DNA of 64,000 bases, from contig NZ_SMAL01000006.1 of assembly GCF_004342165.1 (NCBI RefSeq), positions 1 to 64,000 of the forward strand. The letters are read 5' to 3'. Under the pieces are notes generated by a model that saw only the letters and a list, made by a program, of their open reading frames with translations, ran no database searches and was not told where the DNA came from. This DNA is from Natranaerovirga pectinivora (GTDB lineage Bacteria > Bacillota > Clostridia > Lachnospirales > DSM-24629). Shown in pieces: positions 37,402 through 45,966 of the stretch (positions are counted from its first letter, which is position 1; the number at the start of each line of letters is the position of its first letter). The translations under genes and the position numbers were made by a program.

Positions 37402-37815
37402 ATGGTTGTAAAAATATCAAGAGAAAATGTTGATAAAATTATAGAACAAGGTAAAAAAGAATTTCCAATAGAATGTTGTGGGTTAATTGGTGGCATAAAA
37501 GAGGAAGATAGATTTATCATAAAAGAAATTCATTCTTTATACAATACGGATCAAAGTAGCGAACATTTTTCTATGGATCCAAAAGAACAATTTCAAGTGA
37601 TTAAAGCTTTAAGAAAAAACAACCTTGAACTTTTAGGAAATTATCATTCTCATCCTTATACACCGTCAAGACCATCAGATGAAGATAAAAAGCTAGCATA
37701 TGACTCTGCTATGATATATGGAATTCTTTCCTTAGCAGCAGATGAGCCAGTACTTAACTTTTTTATGATATACGATCAAGATGAAGTTAAAAAACTAGAA
37801 TTAGAAATAGATTAG
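37402..37815 (+). CDS. JAMM/Mov34 metalloprotease (HcyD/Mec+-like)
   Basis: Zinc peptidase with the complete JAMM signature: HSHPYTPSRPSDED gives H-x-H-x7-S-x2-D, and an upstream glutamate sits in FPIECCGLIGG. Prokaryotic members either release cysteine from a carrier (Mec+ of Mycobacterium) or trim the carrier's C-terminal extension (HcyD). The AFGI tail on the neighbouring carrier favours trimming; both roles are possible. ATG 37402 was chosen, 8 bases from GGAAGGG; a GTG and an ATG just upstream overlap the RBS. It ends the carrier operon. Confidence 0.88.
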   Translation: MVVKISRENVDKIIEQGKKEFPIECCGLIGGIKEEDRFIIKEIHSLYNTDQSSEHFSMDPKEQFQVIKALRKNNLELLGNYHSHPYTPSRPSDEDKKLAYDSAMIYGILSLAADEPVLNFFMIYDQDEVKKLELEID

Positions 37816-37838
37816 TTACTATAGATAAATAAACCACG

Positions 37839-37936
37839 AATTTCACTATATAAAAGCAAAAAACTCACAATAGTATTTGAAGGGTTTTTAATGGGTACCT
37901 ATGAAGGAATCAATGCTTATTATATAGTGAAAAATT
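37839..37936. repeat. Palindromic element before the sulfite reductase gene
   Basis: AATTTCACTATATAA...AGCA (37839-37858) pairs with TGCTTATTATATAGTGAAA...ATT (37914-37936) around a ~55-base loop. It belongs to the general class of intergenic palindromes in this window but lacks the CCATCCTTGGCT core. The sulfite reductase gene starts 46 bp later. Confidence 0.7.
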
Positions 37937-37982
37937 GTATAAAGGTTTATAAAGGCATTATGTTTAGATAAGGAGAGCAATC

Positions 37983-40277
37983 ATGATAAAAATACCAGAA
38001 AGAGTTATAAACGAAATTAAAGAATACCCTGTAAAATTAAAAGAGTTTAAAGCAGGGATTATAGAGCCAGATAGATTTAAACCTTATAGAGTATCTATGG
38101 GGATTTATGAGCAAAGAGATAATAATACCTTTATGATTAGAACAAGAATACCATCAGGGGTTATTACTTTAGAACAGTTTAAAAAGATAACTGAATTAGC
38201 AGATATACACAGTCATGGCCATGTCCATCTTACAACAAGACAGGATGTTCAATTCCATAAAGTGTCATTAGAAGGCACAGAAGCTATTATGATGGGATTA
38301 TTAGATGTGGGTATCATGACTAGAGGAACAGGTGGAAATACAGCAAGAAATGTTGTTGCTTCAGCATTATCAGGTGTTTCAAAAGAAGAACCATTTGACG
38401 TTACTTTAGATGCGTTGGCTACAACAGAATTCCTTTTAACGGAACCTAGTGCTTTTAATTTACCAAGAAAATATAAAATTGGATTTTCTATTTCTAAGGC
38501 AGACGATGCCAATGCAACAGTATCTGATTTAGGTTTTATTGCAAAAGAAAAAGATGGCCAATTAGGATATGAATTGTATGGTGCAGGTGGATTAGGTGGA
38601 AGATCTACAACAGCATTAAAGTTAGATGAGTTTATTCCAAGGAGTGAAATTCTGTACCATGTACTAGCAATGAAAAATATCTTCGAAAAAGAAGGCGATA
38701 GAACCAATAAGCATAGTGCAAGAATTCGTTTTATTGTGTATAGATTAGGTGAAGAAGAATTTAGAAGAAGATACAATGAAGAATTGGAAATTGTAAAAAA
38801 AGAGTATAAATTGGACTTAGACTTACCATTAGAAGTATCTAGTGCTGCACCAAACAACAATGCAGCTTCTAAAAGTAATAATATCGTGGCACAAAGACAA
38901 GAAGGATTATACGCATTATACATCCACCCACAAAATGGAAATATAACTGTTAAAAATATAAATAAAATATTAGATTTCTTAAGTAACCTTGCTTACGAAA
39001 CTACTATCAGATTAACAAATACACAAGGTTTATATGTGAGAGATTTAAAAGAAGAAGATGTTAGCAAACTTGATGAAATAACAAAAGAGTTCTCATCACC
39101 ATTTGTTTTAGATCATTCTGTAGCTTGTGCAGGTGCTGCCACTTGTAAATTAGGCTTATGCTTATCACAAAATTTATTAGACGCTATTGTTGAAAAATTT
39201 GAAACAGTTGAGGAGAGCATCAAATCTTTATTGCCTCAAATTTTTATCTCAGGATGTCCAAACTCTTGTGGACAACATCAAAAAGGTAAAATTGGTTTAG
39301 CAGGAAAAGCAAAAAGAACAGAAAAAGGCTTAGTGCCTCACTATACTTTATTCTTAAATGGAAACTTTGGAGAGAATGCAGAGTTAGGTAAAGCTTCTGG
39401 AGATATTCCAACTAAAAAAATACCAGACTTTTTATATGAAATTGGAGTATTAAAAAGTCAAAGCAATATAGAAAGTTTTTCAGAGTTTTTAAATGCTAAA
39501 GCAGATGAAATCAATAATTTAGTTCAAAAATTTAGCGAGATTGATGTAGACAATGAAGACTTATATTACGATTATGGTTCAGATGAGAAATTCTCATTAA
39601 AAGGTAGAGGACCAGGAGAATGTAGTGCTGGGGTTCTAGACGTTATTCAATTAGATCTAAACAATGCAGATGCAGCATTAGCTGATTATGATAAATCAAA
39701 AGTATCGAGTAAATTATACGATGCATCTGTATCAGCAGCAAGAGCTTTACTTGTATTAAATGGTGTGGATTCATCAAAAGAAAGAGTGATTTTTAAAGAG
39801 TTTGATACACATTTTATTGATACTGGTTTGATTAAAAAAGAGATTAAAGAATTAATTAATGATTTAATTGACTTCAAATTAGGGGATATTGATAGCCTTC
39901 ATGAGCAATATGAAGATGTAAAATACCTTGCTACAAGAGTTAGAAAAATGTTTGAATCATTAAGCCCACAATTAAATATTACTTTAGAAAAAGAATGGCA
40001 TCCAGAAATAACAGAAGTTGAAGAAACGTCAAGTGAATCAAAAGAAAATACTTCTCTTAATATTGTTGATTTTAAAGGTGTAAAATGCCCTATAAACTTT
40101 GTAAAAGTAAAAATAGAGTTATCTAAAATACCAAGTGGTGAAACCATTGGATTTTATTTAGATGATGGAGAGCCAATTAAGAATGTACCAAGAAGTGTTG
40201 AAGGTGAAGGCCATGAAATCATAGAGATTAATGAAAACTTTGAGGGTTATAATCTGTTAGTAGTTAAGAAAAAATAG
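37983..40277 (+). CDS. Siroheme sulfite reductase fused to TusA-like domain
   Basis: Nitrite/sulfite reductase family enzyme reducing sulfite to sulfide. Two ferredoxin-like/siroheme half-domains fill residues ~1-510. Ligands for the coupled 4Fe-4S cluster and siroheme are C382, C388, C425 and C429 (CAGAATC, CPNSC). A ~150-residue segment that I do not recognise (about 540-690, helical-looking) follows. Residues 693-764 form a TusA/SirA-like domain with its Cys-Pro at 702-703 ([10 protein letters not shown]). At 764 residues it is ~200 longer than simple enzymes. The fusion suggests that sulfide is captured as a protein persulfide; this is inference. It is 11 bp from cysK. Confidence 0.88.
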   Translation: MIKIPERVINEIKEYPVKLKEFKAGIIEPDRFKPYRVSMGIYEQRDNNTFMIRTRIPSGVITLEQFKKITELADIHSHGHVHLTTRQDVQFHKVSLEGTEAIMMGLLDVGIMTRGTGGNTARNVVASALSGVSKEEPFDVTLDALATTEFLLTEPSAFNLPRKYKIGFSISKADDANATVSDLGFIAKEKDGQLGYELYGAGGLGGRSTTALKLDEFIPRSEILYHVLAMKNIFEKEGDRTNKHSARIRFIVYRLGEEEFRRRYNEELEIVKKEYKLDLDLPLEVSSAAPNNNAASKSNNIVAQRQEGLYALYIHPQNGNITVKNINKILDFLSNLAYETTIRLTNTQGLYVRDLKEEDVSKLDEITKEFSSPFVLDHSVACAGAATCKLGLCLSQNLLDAIVEKFETVEESIKSLLPQIFISGCPNSCGQHQKGKIGLAGKAKRTEKGLVPHYTLFLNGNFGENAELGKASGDIPTKKIPDFLYEIGVLKSQSNIESFSEFLNAKADEINNLVQKFSEIDVDNEDLYYDYGSDEKFSLKGRGPGECSAGVLDVIQLDLNNADAALADYDKSKVSSKLYDASVSAARALLVLNGVDSSKERVIFKEFDTHFIDTGLIKKEIKELINDLIDFKLGDIDSLHEQYEDVKYLATRVRKMFESLSPQLNITLEKEWHPEITEVEETSSESKENTSLNIVDFKGVKCPINFVKVKIELSKIPSGETIGFYLDDGEPIKNVPRSVEGEGHEIIEINENFEGYNLLVVKKK

Positions 40278-40287
40278 AGGTGACGTA

Positions 40288-41196
40288 ATGATATATGATA
40301 ATATCTCCCAATTAATTGGAAGTACACCAGTTGTAAAATTAAATAAATTGGCCAGTGAAAATATAGCAGAGGTTTATGTAAAGTTAGAAATGTTTAATCC
40401 TGGTGGTTCTGTCAAAGACAGAATCGCCTTCAATATGATAGAACAGGCAGAAAAAGATGGGTTTATAAAACCAGGAGATACCATTGTTGAACCAACTAGT
40501 GGGAATACAGGGATCGGGTTAGCTATGGTTGCCACAGTAAAAGGCTATAATTTAGTATTGGTTATGCCAGAGTCTATGTCTACTGAAAGAAGAAAGTTAC
40601 TTAAAGCTTATGGCGCAGAATTAGTTCTAACAAAAGCTCATCTAGGGATGAAAGGTTCTATTGATAAAGCAGTAGAATTAGCTGAAGAAAATGGTTACTA
40701 TATGCTACAGCAGTTTGAGAATGCTGCTAATCCAGCCATTCATAGAGTAACAACAGCACAGGAGATTATTAGCGATTTTGGTAATGATTTGGATGCTTTT
40801 GTTGCTGGTGTTGGAACTGGTGGAACCATAACTGGTGTTGGTGAAATTTTAAAAGAAAATATTAAAGGCATACAGGTCGTTGCTGTAGAGCCTTGGGATT
40901 CAGCAGTTTTATCTAATGAAGAGCCTGGACCACATATGATTCAAGGGATTGGAGCTGGGTTTGTTCCTAAAATCCTTAATGTGAAGGTTTTTGATAGGAT
41001 TGTTAAGGTGTCTAATGAAGATGCGTTAGAGACTGCTAAGGCCTTAGGGAAACAGGAAGGAATTTTTGTAGGGATATCTTCTGGAGCAGCTGTTTATGCG
41101 GCTATTGAAGTGGCTAAGGAACTTGGTAAGGGTAAGAAGGTTTTAGCTATTGCACCTGATGGTGGAGAGAGGTATTTGTCTACCCTTCTTGTTTAG
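40288..41196 (+). CDS. cysK: Cysteine synthase (O-acetylserine sulfhydrylase)
   Basis: PLP enzyme. The cofactor lysine is in [14 protein letters not shown] near residue 44 and the phosphate/substrate loop is [10 protein letters not shown] near 71-80. The cofactor-phosphate loop is [13 protein letters not shown] near 176-188. 302 residues, standard for CysK. It follows sulfite reductase directly, so it could use sulfide made by it, or carrier thiocarboxylate as CysM of Mycobacterium does. The last ~80 codons turn noticeably to G- and T-ending codons compared with the first 200, next to the palindromes downstream. Confidence 0.94.
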   Translation: MIYDNISQLIGSTPVVKLNKLASENIAEVYVKLEMFNPGGSVKDRIAFNMIEQAEKDGFIKPGDTIVEPTSGNTGIGLAMVATVKGYNLVLVMPESMSTERRKLLKAYGAELVLTKAHLGMKGSIDKAVELAEENGYYMLQQFENAANPAIHRVTTAQEIISDFGNDLDAFVAGVGTGGTITGVGEILKENIKGIQVVAVEPWDSAVLSNEEPGPHMIQGIGAGFVPKILNVKVFDRIVKVSNEDALETAKALGKQEGIFVGISSGAAVYAAIEVAKELGKGKKVLAIAPDGGERYLSTLLV

Positions 41197-41268
41197 AATT
41201 TTACTGGCTTTTAGATAATATAAAGAGACTTTATTTTGAGTAGATTAGTATGTTCAAATTTGTAGTCC

Positions 41269-41447
41269 ATAATTTTTCATCATACCAAAAGCTTCGACAG
41301 TGACGGGGTCACTTGAAAAAAGAAAATTCATTTCCTTGCAAGCAAAACTAATTTTCTTTTTTCAAATCCACAAACGTCCTGTTTGTAAGGGGTTTGCTAC
41401 GCCATCCTTGGCTCCGCAACTTCGCTTATGGTATGATAAAAAATTAT
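41269..41447. repeat. Complex palindromic element with CCATCCTTGGCT core
   Basis: Outer arms ATAATTTTTCATCATACCA / TGGTATGATAAAAAATTAT (41269-41292, 41424-41447) enclose a second stem, TTGAAAAAAGAAAATT / AATTTTCTTTTTTCAA (41313-41364), and the core at 41402-41413. The inner TCCTTGCAAGCAA is also found in the tandem repeat near 7.07 kb. As RNA it would fold as a branched structure. Confidence 0.75.
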
Positions 41448-41569
41448 TCTTTGCAGTTTAATGCGGTAATTGGATAAACCTAAAACCAACCGTAAAACCA
41501 ATAACATAAAAAGTCGAATACCGAAACAAATTAGGCTTTTAACACGACAGAACGAAGTGACTGACACCA

Positions 41570-41659
41570 GGTTTGTTTAAGGCATATATACTAAATTTGG
41601 CGTCGACTGGCTGAAAGGAAAAGCAGCCAAGTTTAGTATATATGTTTTAAACAAACCCC
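41570..41659. repeat. Long palindrome directly before metY
   Basis: GGTTTGTTTAA..CATATATACTAAA (41570-41601) pairs with its complement at 41626-41659 around a short loop that itself contains GGCTG/CAGCC. It ends 45 bp before the metY start codon and so would lie in the leader or promoter zone of that gene. No T-run follows. Confidence 0.75.
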
Positions 41660-41704
41660 CGTAAGAACCAAGTAAAGTAACATTTAGTAGAAAGAGGTGG
41701 TTAT

Positions 41705-42937
41705 ATGCGTTTTCAAACGAATTTAATTCATGGTAATAGAGCAGATGATAGAGAGACTGGGGCTACTAATGTGCCTATTTATTTGTCTAATTCATATGCA
41801 CATAAGACGGCTAAGGAGTTGGCGGATATTTTTTCTGGTAGGGATATGGGGTATGTTTATACTCGTATTTCTAATCCTAGTGTAGATGCTTTTGAGAAAA
41901 GAATGTTGGCTGTGGAAGGTGGTATAGCGGCCATTGCTACCGCTTCTGGTATGTCAGCGATTTACTTAGCCCTTATGAATATTCTTTTGCCAGGGGATGA
42001 AATTATTGCAGCTTCAGGTGTTTTTGGTGGTACTTACAATTTGCTTAAGAATTTGCAACAGCAAAATATTAAAGTGAAGTTTTTAGATGAGTTAAATGAC
42101 AAGACTTTAACAAGTGAGATTACAGAAAAGACAAAAGTTGTTTTTGCTGAGACTATAGGTAATCCTAAGTTAGATGTTTTGGATATTGAAACAGTGTCTA
42201 GAGTCTGTAGTGAGAAGGAAGTTGTTTTTATTGTAGATTCTACAGTGACCACACCTTATCTGATTAAGCCTATTGAGTTAGGTGCGGATATTGTTATACA
42301 TTCAACCTCTAAGTACATTAACGGAACATCTAATGCCATTGGTGGTATTATTGTTGATGGTGGTAGCGTTAAATACATGAATAGCAAGTATACAAATTTT
42401 GAAATGTATGCTAAGAGATTTAGAAAGTTTGCTTTTACAGCTAAGTTAAGAAATGAATTAGGAAAAGATTTAGGAACAAGTATGGCACCTATGAATGCTA
42501 ATTTGAATCTTACAGGGATAGAAACATTAAAGCTAAGAATGAGAGAGCACTGTAAGAATGCCCTTCAGTTGGCGGAATATTTATCAGCGAGTCCAAAGGT
42601 AACAGAGGTCAATTACCCAGGTCTTAAAGAGAGTCCTTATTATACATTAGCAAGTAAATATTATGGCAATGAGTGTGGGGGTATTTTAACAGTTCGCTTT
42701 GGATCTAAAGAAAAAGCTTATAGTTTTATAGATCAACTTAATATTATGAGTAACTTGGCTAATATTGGGGATACCAAGAGTTTGATTATACATCCAGCAT
42801 CTACTATTTGTGCTCAAAATACAACGGAAGAAAAAGAGCAAATGGGTGTTTATGAAGATCTAGTTAGAATATCTGTTGGTATAGAAGATATAGAAGATAT
42901 CATAGAAGATGTACAGCAAGCATTAGATAAGATTTAG
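41705..42937 (+). CDS. metY: O-acetylhomoserine sulfhydrylase (MetY type)
   Basis: Cys/Met metabolism PLP enzyme making homocysteine. PLP lysine lies in IVIHSTSKYINGTSNAIGG near 204; further family residues are YTRISNPSVDAFEKRM and SLIIHPASTICAQNT. 410 residues is typical for MetY rather than cystathionine synthase. The carrier cassette 4 kb upstream suggests that it could accept sulfur from thiocarboxylated carrier, as in Wolinella. The first ~200 codons are rich in G/T-ending codons and the rest are A/T-rich. GAGGTGG precedes the ATG. Confidence 0.9.
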   Translation: MRFQTNLIHGNRADDRETGATNVPIYLSNSYAHKTAKELADIFSGRDMGYVYTRISNPSVDAFEKRMLAVEGGIAAIATASGMSAIYLALMNILLPGDEIIAASGVFGGTYNLLKNLQQQNIKVKFLDELNDKTLTSEITEKTKVVFAETIGNPKLDVLDIETVSRVCSEKEVVFIVDSTVTTPYLIKPIELGADIVIHSTSKYINGTSNAIGGIIVDGGSVKYMNSKYTNFEMYAKRFRKFAFTAKLRNELGKDLGTSMAPMNANLNLTGIETLKLRMREHCKNALQLAEYLSASPKVTEVNYPGLKESPYYTLASKYYGNECGGILTVRFGSKEKAYSFIDQLNIMSNLANIGDTKSLIIHPASTICAQNTTEEKEQMGVYEDLVRISVGIEDIEDIIEDVQQALDKI

Positions 42938-42948
42938 GAGGGATCGTT

Positions 42949-43575
42949 ATGAAGTCAATTTATATACCTAACAATACCCCTCAAGACAAAATCATCGATA
43001 AAATTGAAAATGAGATTATAAAAAAATATCATAAATTTGTTATTTTAGAGTTTGAAGATCAAAAGGACCATAATATTTGTAGGTGTATGATCGAAGGAAT
43101 AAAGTCCTTCTATGATGTTTTCTTAATATTAAAAACAAGAATTCCCCAAGATACAAAAAAAGTAGAAGAGTATTTTTCCTATGGTATACATGGTATTTAT
43201 TTTAGTGAGACTAAAAGAGTTTATTCAAAAGATGAATTAGATAAGATGGTTTATGCTACAAAGATTTTTCCAAATGGGCTGGTTTTATGTGAAGCAAATA
43301 GTGATAAAGAAACTTTAGACTTACTGCTAAAGAATAAAATCATCCCATTTTTACAAGATAAAAGTTCAGAATCTATTGAATACATACTTAAGAATAAAGA
43401 TTTTAAAAAATTATTATCTAAAGAATTATTAAAATATATACCTGTTTATCAAGAAGAAATAGTTTATAATCTTGCAGATAAAATTAAGATGAAGATGATT
43501 TTAGAGGGGATTAATTTAAGGCAAAAGTTAATGGTTAAACAAGTTGAAGAGTCTTTTAATTCTAGTGGTCTGTAA
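42949..43575 (+). CDS. Unknown protein between metY and the anion permease
   Basis: 208 residues, soluble, no signal peptide and no motif that I recognise. The pattern of alternating strands and helices (HKFVILEFEDQKD; FYDVFLILKTRI; GIHGIYFSETKRVYSKDELD; GLVLCEANSDKETLDLLL) looks like a partial alpha/beta barrel, and the C-terminal ~40 residues look helical. A lone CRC is near 43-45. It starts 12 bp after metY and ends 12 bp before the permease, so it belongs to the sulfur operon. A role in sulfate uptake or regulation is conceivable but unsupported. Confidence 0.7.
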   Translation: MKSIYIPNNTPQDKIIDKIENEIIKKYHKFVILEFEDQKDHNICRCMIEGIKSFYDVFLILKTRIPQDTKKVEEYFSYGIHGIYFSETKRVYSKDELDKMVYATKIFPNGLVLCEANSDKETLDLLLKNKIIPFLQDKSSESIEYILKNKDFKKLLSKELLKYIPVYQEEIVYNLADKIKMKMILEGINLRQKLMVKQVEESFNSSGL

Positions 43576-43587
43576 AGGGGTTGAAAT

Positions 43588-45015
43588 ATGAAATCGGTTT
43601 ATATTGATAAAAGGCCTCTTTGGGTTTTACTGTTTTTAGAATATAAAAATGCATTAATGCTGTTAACTTCATTTATTATGTTTTTTGTGTTTATATCATC
43701 GGATAGAATACCTGAAGGATTATCTATAGAAGGCTATAAAACAATGGTTATTTTTATATTGGCTATATTTTTATGGGTTACTAATATTATACCCTTGGCC
43801 ATTACCAGTTTAGGCGTTATGGGATTACTAGCCACCTATAATGTTTTAGAAGGTGGTAGAATATATTCTTTTTTTGGTAATGAAGCATTGTTTTTTATAA
43901 TAGGGGCATTCATAATATCAGCAGGGATATCAACGTCAGGGTTAAACATTAGAATATCCTATTTTGTGCTTTCTAAGTTTGGTCATAGCCCTAGTAAGTT
44001 AGTGCTAACAATATTTTTCTTAGGGGCAGGGTTAGCTCACTTTATGCCTGCACATGCCGTTGCAGCATTGTTATTTCCTATACTTGTTGCAGTAGCAGAT
44101 AAATTAAAATTAGAACCAGGTTCTATTTTAGGAAGATATATGTTTTTTGCATTGGCTTGGGGAAGTATTATTGGCGGTGTTGTTACACTTTTAGGTGGTG
44201 CTAGAAATGCATTGGCAATAGGGATTCTTAATGAGGCAACAGGGCTTAATATTAGTTTTATGGATTGGTTTATTACAACAGCGCCACCTGTTTATGGCAT
44301 AATGGCTGTTGTGACTATATATCTAAAGTATAAAGTAAAGTTATCTCAAAAAGATACCCATTTAATTCAAGAGTTATTAAGTGAAGATACCAGTCGACTA
44401 GGAAAAATAAAGTTTAATGAGATTAAAGCCTTTGTCATACTGATTTTAACCATTTATATGTGGGTTTTTCAAAGCAATCGGTTTGGTATTGCTAATATTG
44501 CCTTAATCAGTGCAGCCCTTTTCTTTGTACTAAATGTTATGGGCTGGGAAGATGCAAAAGATCAGATAAACTGGGGTGCCATATTTATGTATGGTGGTGC
44601 TATTGCTTTAGGTAGGGCATTGGTGGATACTGGTTTGCTTACCTATTTATCAGAAGAATATTTGTTGACAATGAACATTACATTGGCAGGGTTTATTATT
44701 GTAACCTTTGTCATCAGTTTGTTTTTAACAGAGGGCATTTCTAATGCAGCAGTTGTCGTAATGCTTTTGCCAGTTATACTAGAAATGGCATTAAGATTAG
44801 GGTTTGATCCAAAGTTGGCTGTGTATATTGTTGCAATACCAGCAGGTCTCGCATTTATGATGCCAATGGGTTCACCGCCCAATGCCATAGCATATTCATC
44901 AGGGTTTATAAAACCTAATGACTCTATGAAAACTGGATTTGTATTAAATATGATTTCCATAGGGATTTTCTTGCTTTTTGCATTGTTCTATTGGCCTTTA
45001 TTAGGATTATATTAG
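43588..45015 (+). CDS. SLC13/DASS family anion permease, probable sulfate importer
   Basis: 475-residue polytopic protein of the divalent anion:Na+ symporter family, about eleven to twelve helices. Two repeated halves each carry a DASS-type hairpin motif; the second includes EGISNAAVVVMLLPVILEM near 390-408 and MMPMGSPPNAIAYSSG near 430-445. Family members carry dicarboxylates, phosphate or sulfate. The position 12 bp before cysC and inside the APS pathway makes sulfate the best guess. No other sulfate importer (cysPTWA) is in the window. Confidence 0.82.
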   Translation: MKSVYIDKRPLWVLLFLEYKNALMLLTSFIMFFVFISSDRIPEGLSIEGYKTMVIFILAIFLWVTNIIPLAITSLGVMGLLATYNVLEGGRIYSFFGNEALFFIIGAFIISAGISTSGLNIRISYFVLSKFGHSPSKLVLTIFFLGAGLAHFMPAHAVAALLFPILVAVADKLKLEPGSILGRYMFFALAWGSIIGGVVTLLGGARNALAIGILNEATGLNISFMDWFITTAPPVYGIMAVVTIYLKYKVKLSQKDTHLIQELLSEDTSRLGKIKFNEIKAFVILILTIYMWVFQSNRFGIANIALISAALFFVLNVMGWEDAKDQINWGAIFMYGGAIALGRALVDTGLLTYLSEEYLLTMNITLAGFIIVTFVISLFLTEGISNAAVVVMLLPVILEMALRLGFDPKLAVYIVAIPAGLAFMMPMGSPPNAIAYSSGFIKPNDSMKTGFVLNMISIGIFLLFALFYWPLLGLY

Positions 45016-45026
45016 GAGGGATAATA

Positions 45027-45617
45027 TTGGATAATAAGTCTACGAATATTGTTTGGCATAAGACAAATATTACAAAACAAGATAGAGAAAAATTACTTGG
45101 TCAAAAAGGTGTTCTTTTATGGTTTACTGGATTGTCAGGTTCTGGAAAATCTACTATTGCGACTGCATTAGAACAGAAGCTTTGGGAGTTAGGCAAACTG
45201 ACTTATTTGCTAGATGGTGATAATGTAAGACATGGTCTTAATGGTGATTTAGGTTTTAGTGAAGAGGATAGGAAAGAGAATATCAGAAGAATTAAAGAGG
45301 TTGCTAAGTTATTTGTTGATGCTGGTGTGATTACCATTGCTTCTTTTATTGCCCCTTTTAGAGAAGATAGGGATAGTATTAGAAGAGAATTAGGAGATCG
45401 TTTTGTAGAGGTTTTTGTGAATTGTCCTATTGAAGTTTGTGCGTCTCGTGATCCTAAGGGGTTGTATGAGAAGGTTAAGAATGGGGAGATTAGGAATTTT
45501 ACTGGGGTGGATTCCCCTTATGAAGTGCCACTTGACTGTGAGGTTGAGATTAAGTCTGATGAGGTTTCTGTTGAAGAGGCTGTAGATAGTTTGTTAAGAA
45601 TCATTAGCAATCTTTAG
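45027..45617 (+). CDS. cysC: Adenylylsulfate kinase
   Basis: APS kinase making PAPS. Walker A is GLSGSGKST near residue 33-41, DGDNVRHGL near 62-70, GFSEEDRKENIRR near 76-88, and the lid GLYEKVKNGEIRNFTGVDSPYE near 150-171. All catalytic residues are present, unlike in the CysNC fusion downstream. 196 residues. The start is TTG with AGGAGGG upstream; a longer frame begins inside the permease and is rejected. Since the neighbouring reductase is of the APS type, PAPS may serve another use. The 3' third is strongly G/T-biased. Confidence 0.93.
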   Translation: MDNKSTNIVWHKTNITKQDREKLLGQKGVLLWFTGLSGSGKSTIATALEQKLWELGKLTYLLDGDNVRHGLNGDLGFSEEDRKENIRRIKEVAKLFVDAGVITIASFIAPFREDRDSIRRELGDRFVEVFVNCPIEVCASRDPKGLYEKVKNGEIRNFTGVDSPYEVPLDCEVEIKSDEVSVEEAVDSLLRIISNL

Positions 45618-45870
45618 GGACGGTTCTTCATAATTTACTCCTAAATTCAAGACTTTGGTAGATTTATTGTCTTGGACTTTGGTTGATGTCCAACATAATC
45701 TTGATTATATAAACGCTTAAAAACCCACAAACATCCTTGTTTGTAAGGGTTTTGCTTCGCCATCCTTGGCTCCGCTATTGCGCTGTTTATATAATAAAGA
45801 TTCTGTTTCTTGGCAGATTTGAAGTTTTTAAAAAGCAAGAACAAGATATTTATTATTAGGGACGGTTCTT
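45614..45870. repeat. Palindromic element flanked by TTAGGGACGGTTCTT direct repeats
   Basis: Fifteen-base direct repeats at 45614-45628 and 45856-45870 bracket a palindrome with arms ATCTTGATTATATAAAC..GC (45697-45715) and its complement (45782-45802). The core CCATCCTTGGCT lies at 45760-45771. The inner CACAAACATCCTTGTTTGTAAG hairpin is nearly the same as one at 41370-41390. The layout of terminal repeats plus inner palindrome suggests a small non-autonomous mobile unit. It fills most of the 350-bp gap before aprA. Confidence 0.75.
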
Positions 45871-45966
45871 AATAAATTTTATGTAGTACTTTATATTTTT
45901 TTAGATAAAAACCTAGTTTTCCGATATGTTTATAAAAGTGTAATTATAATTTGTGAGGTGATTTTT

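Noticed and set aside
38249-38923. 224-residue reverse-strand ORF inside sulfite reductase
   Set aside because: Antisense shadow; the forward frame has intact domain motifs and this frame has none.
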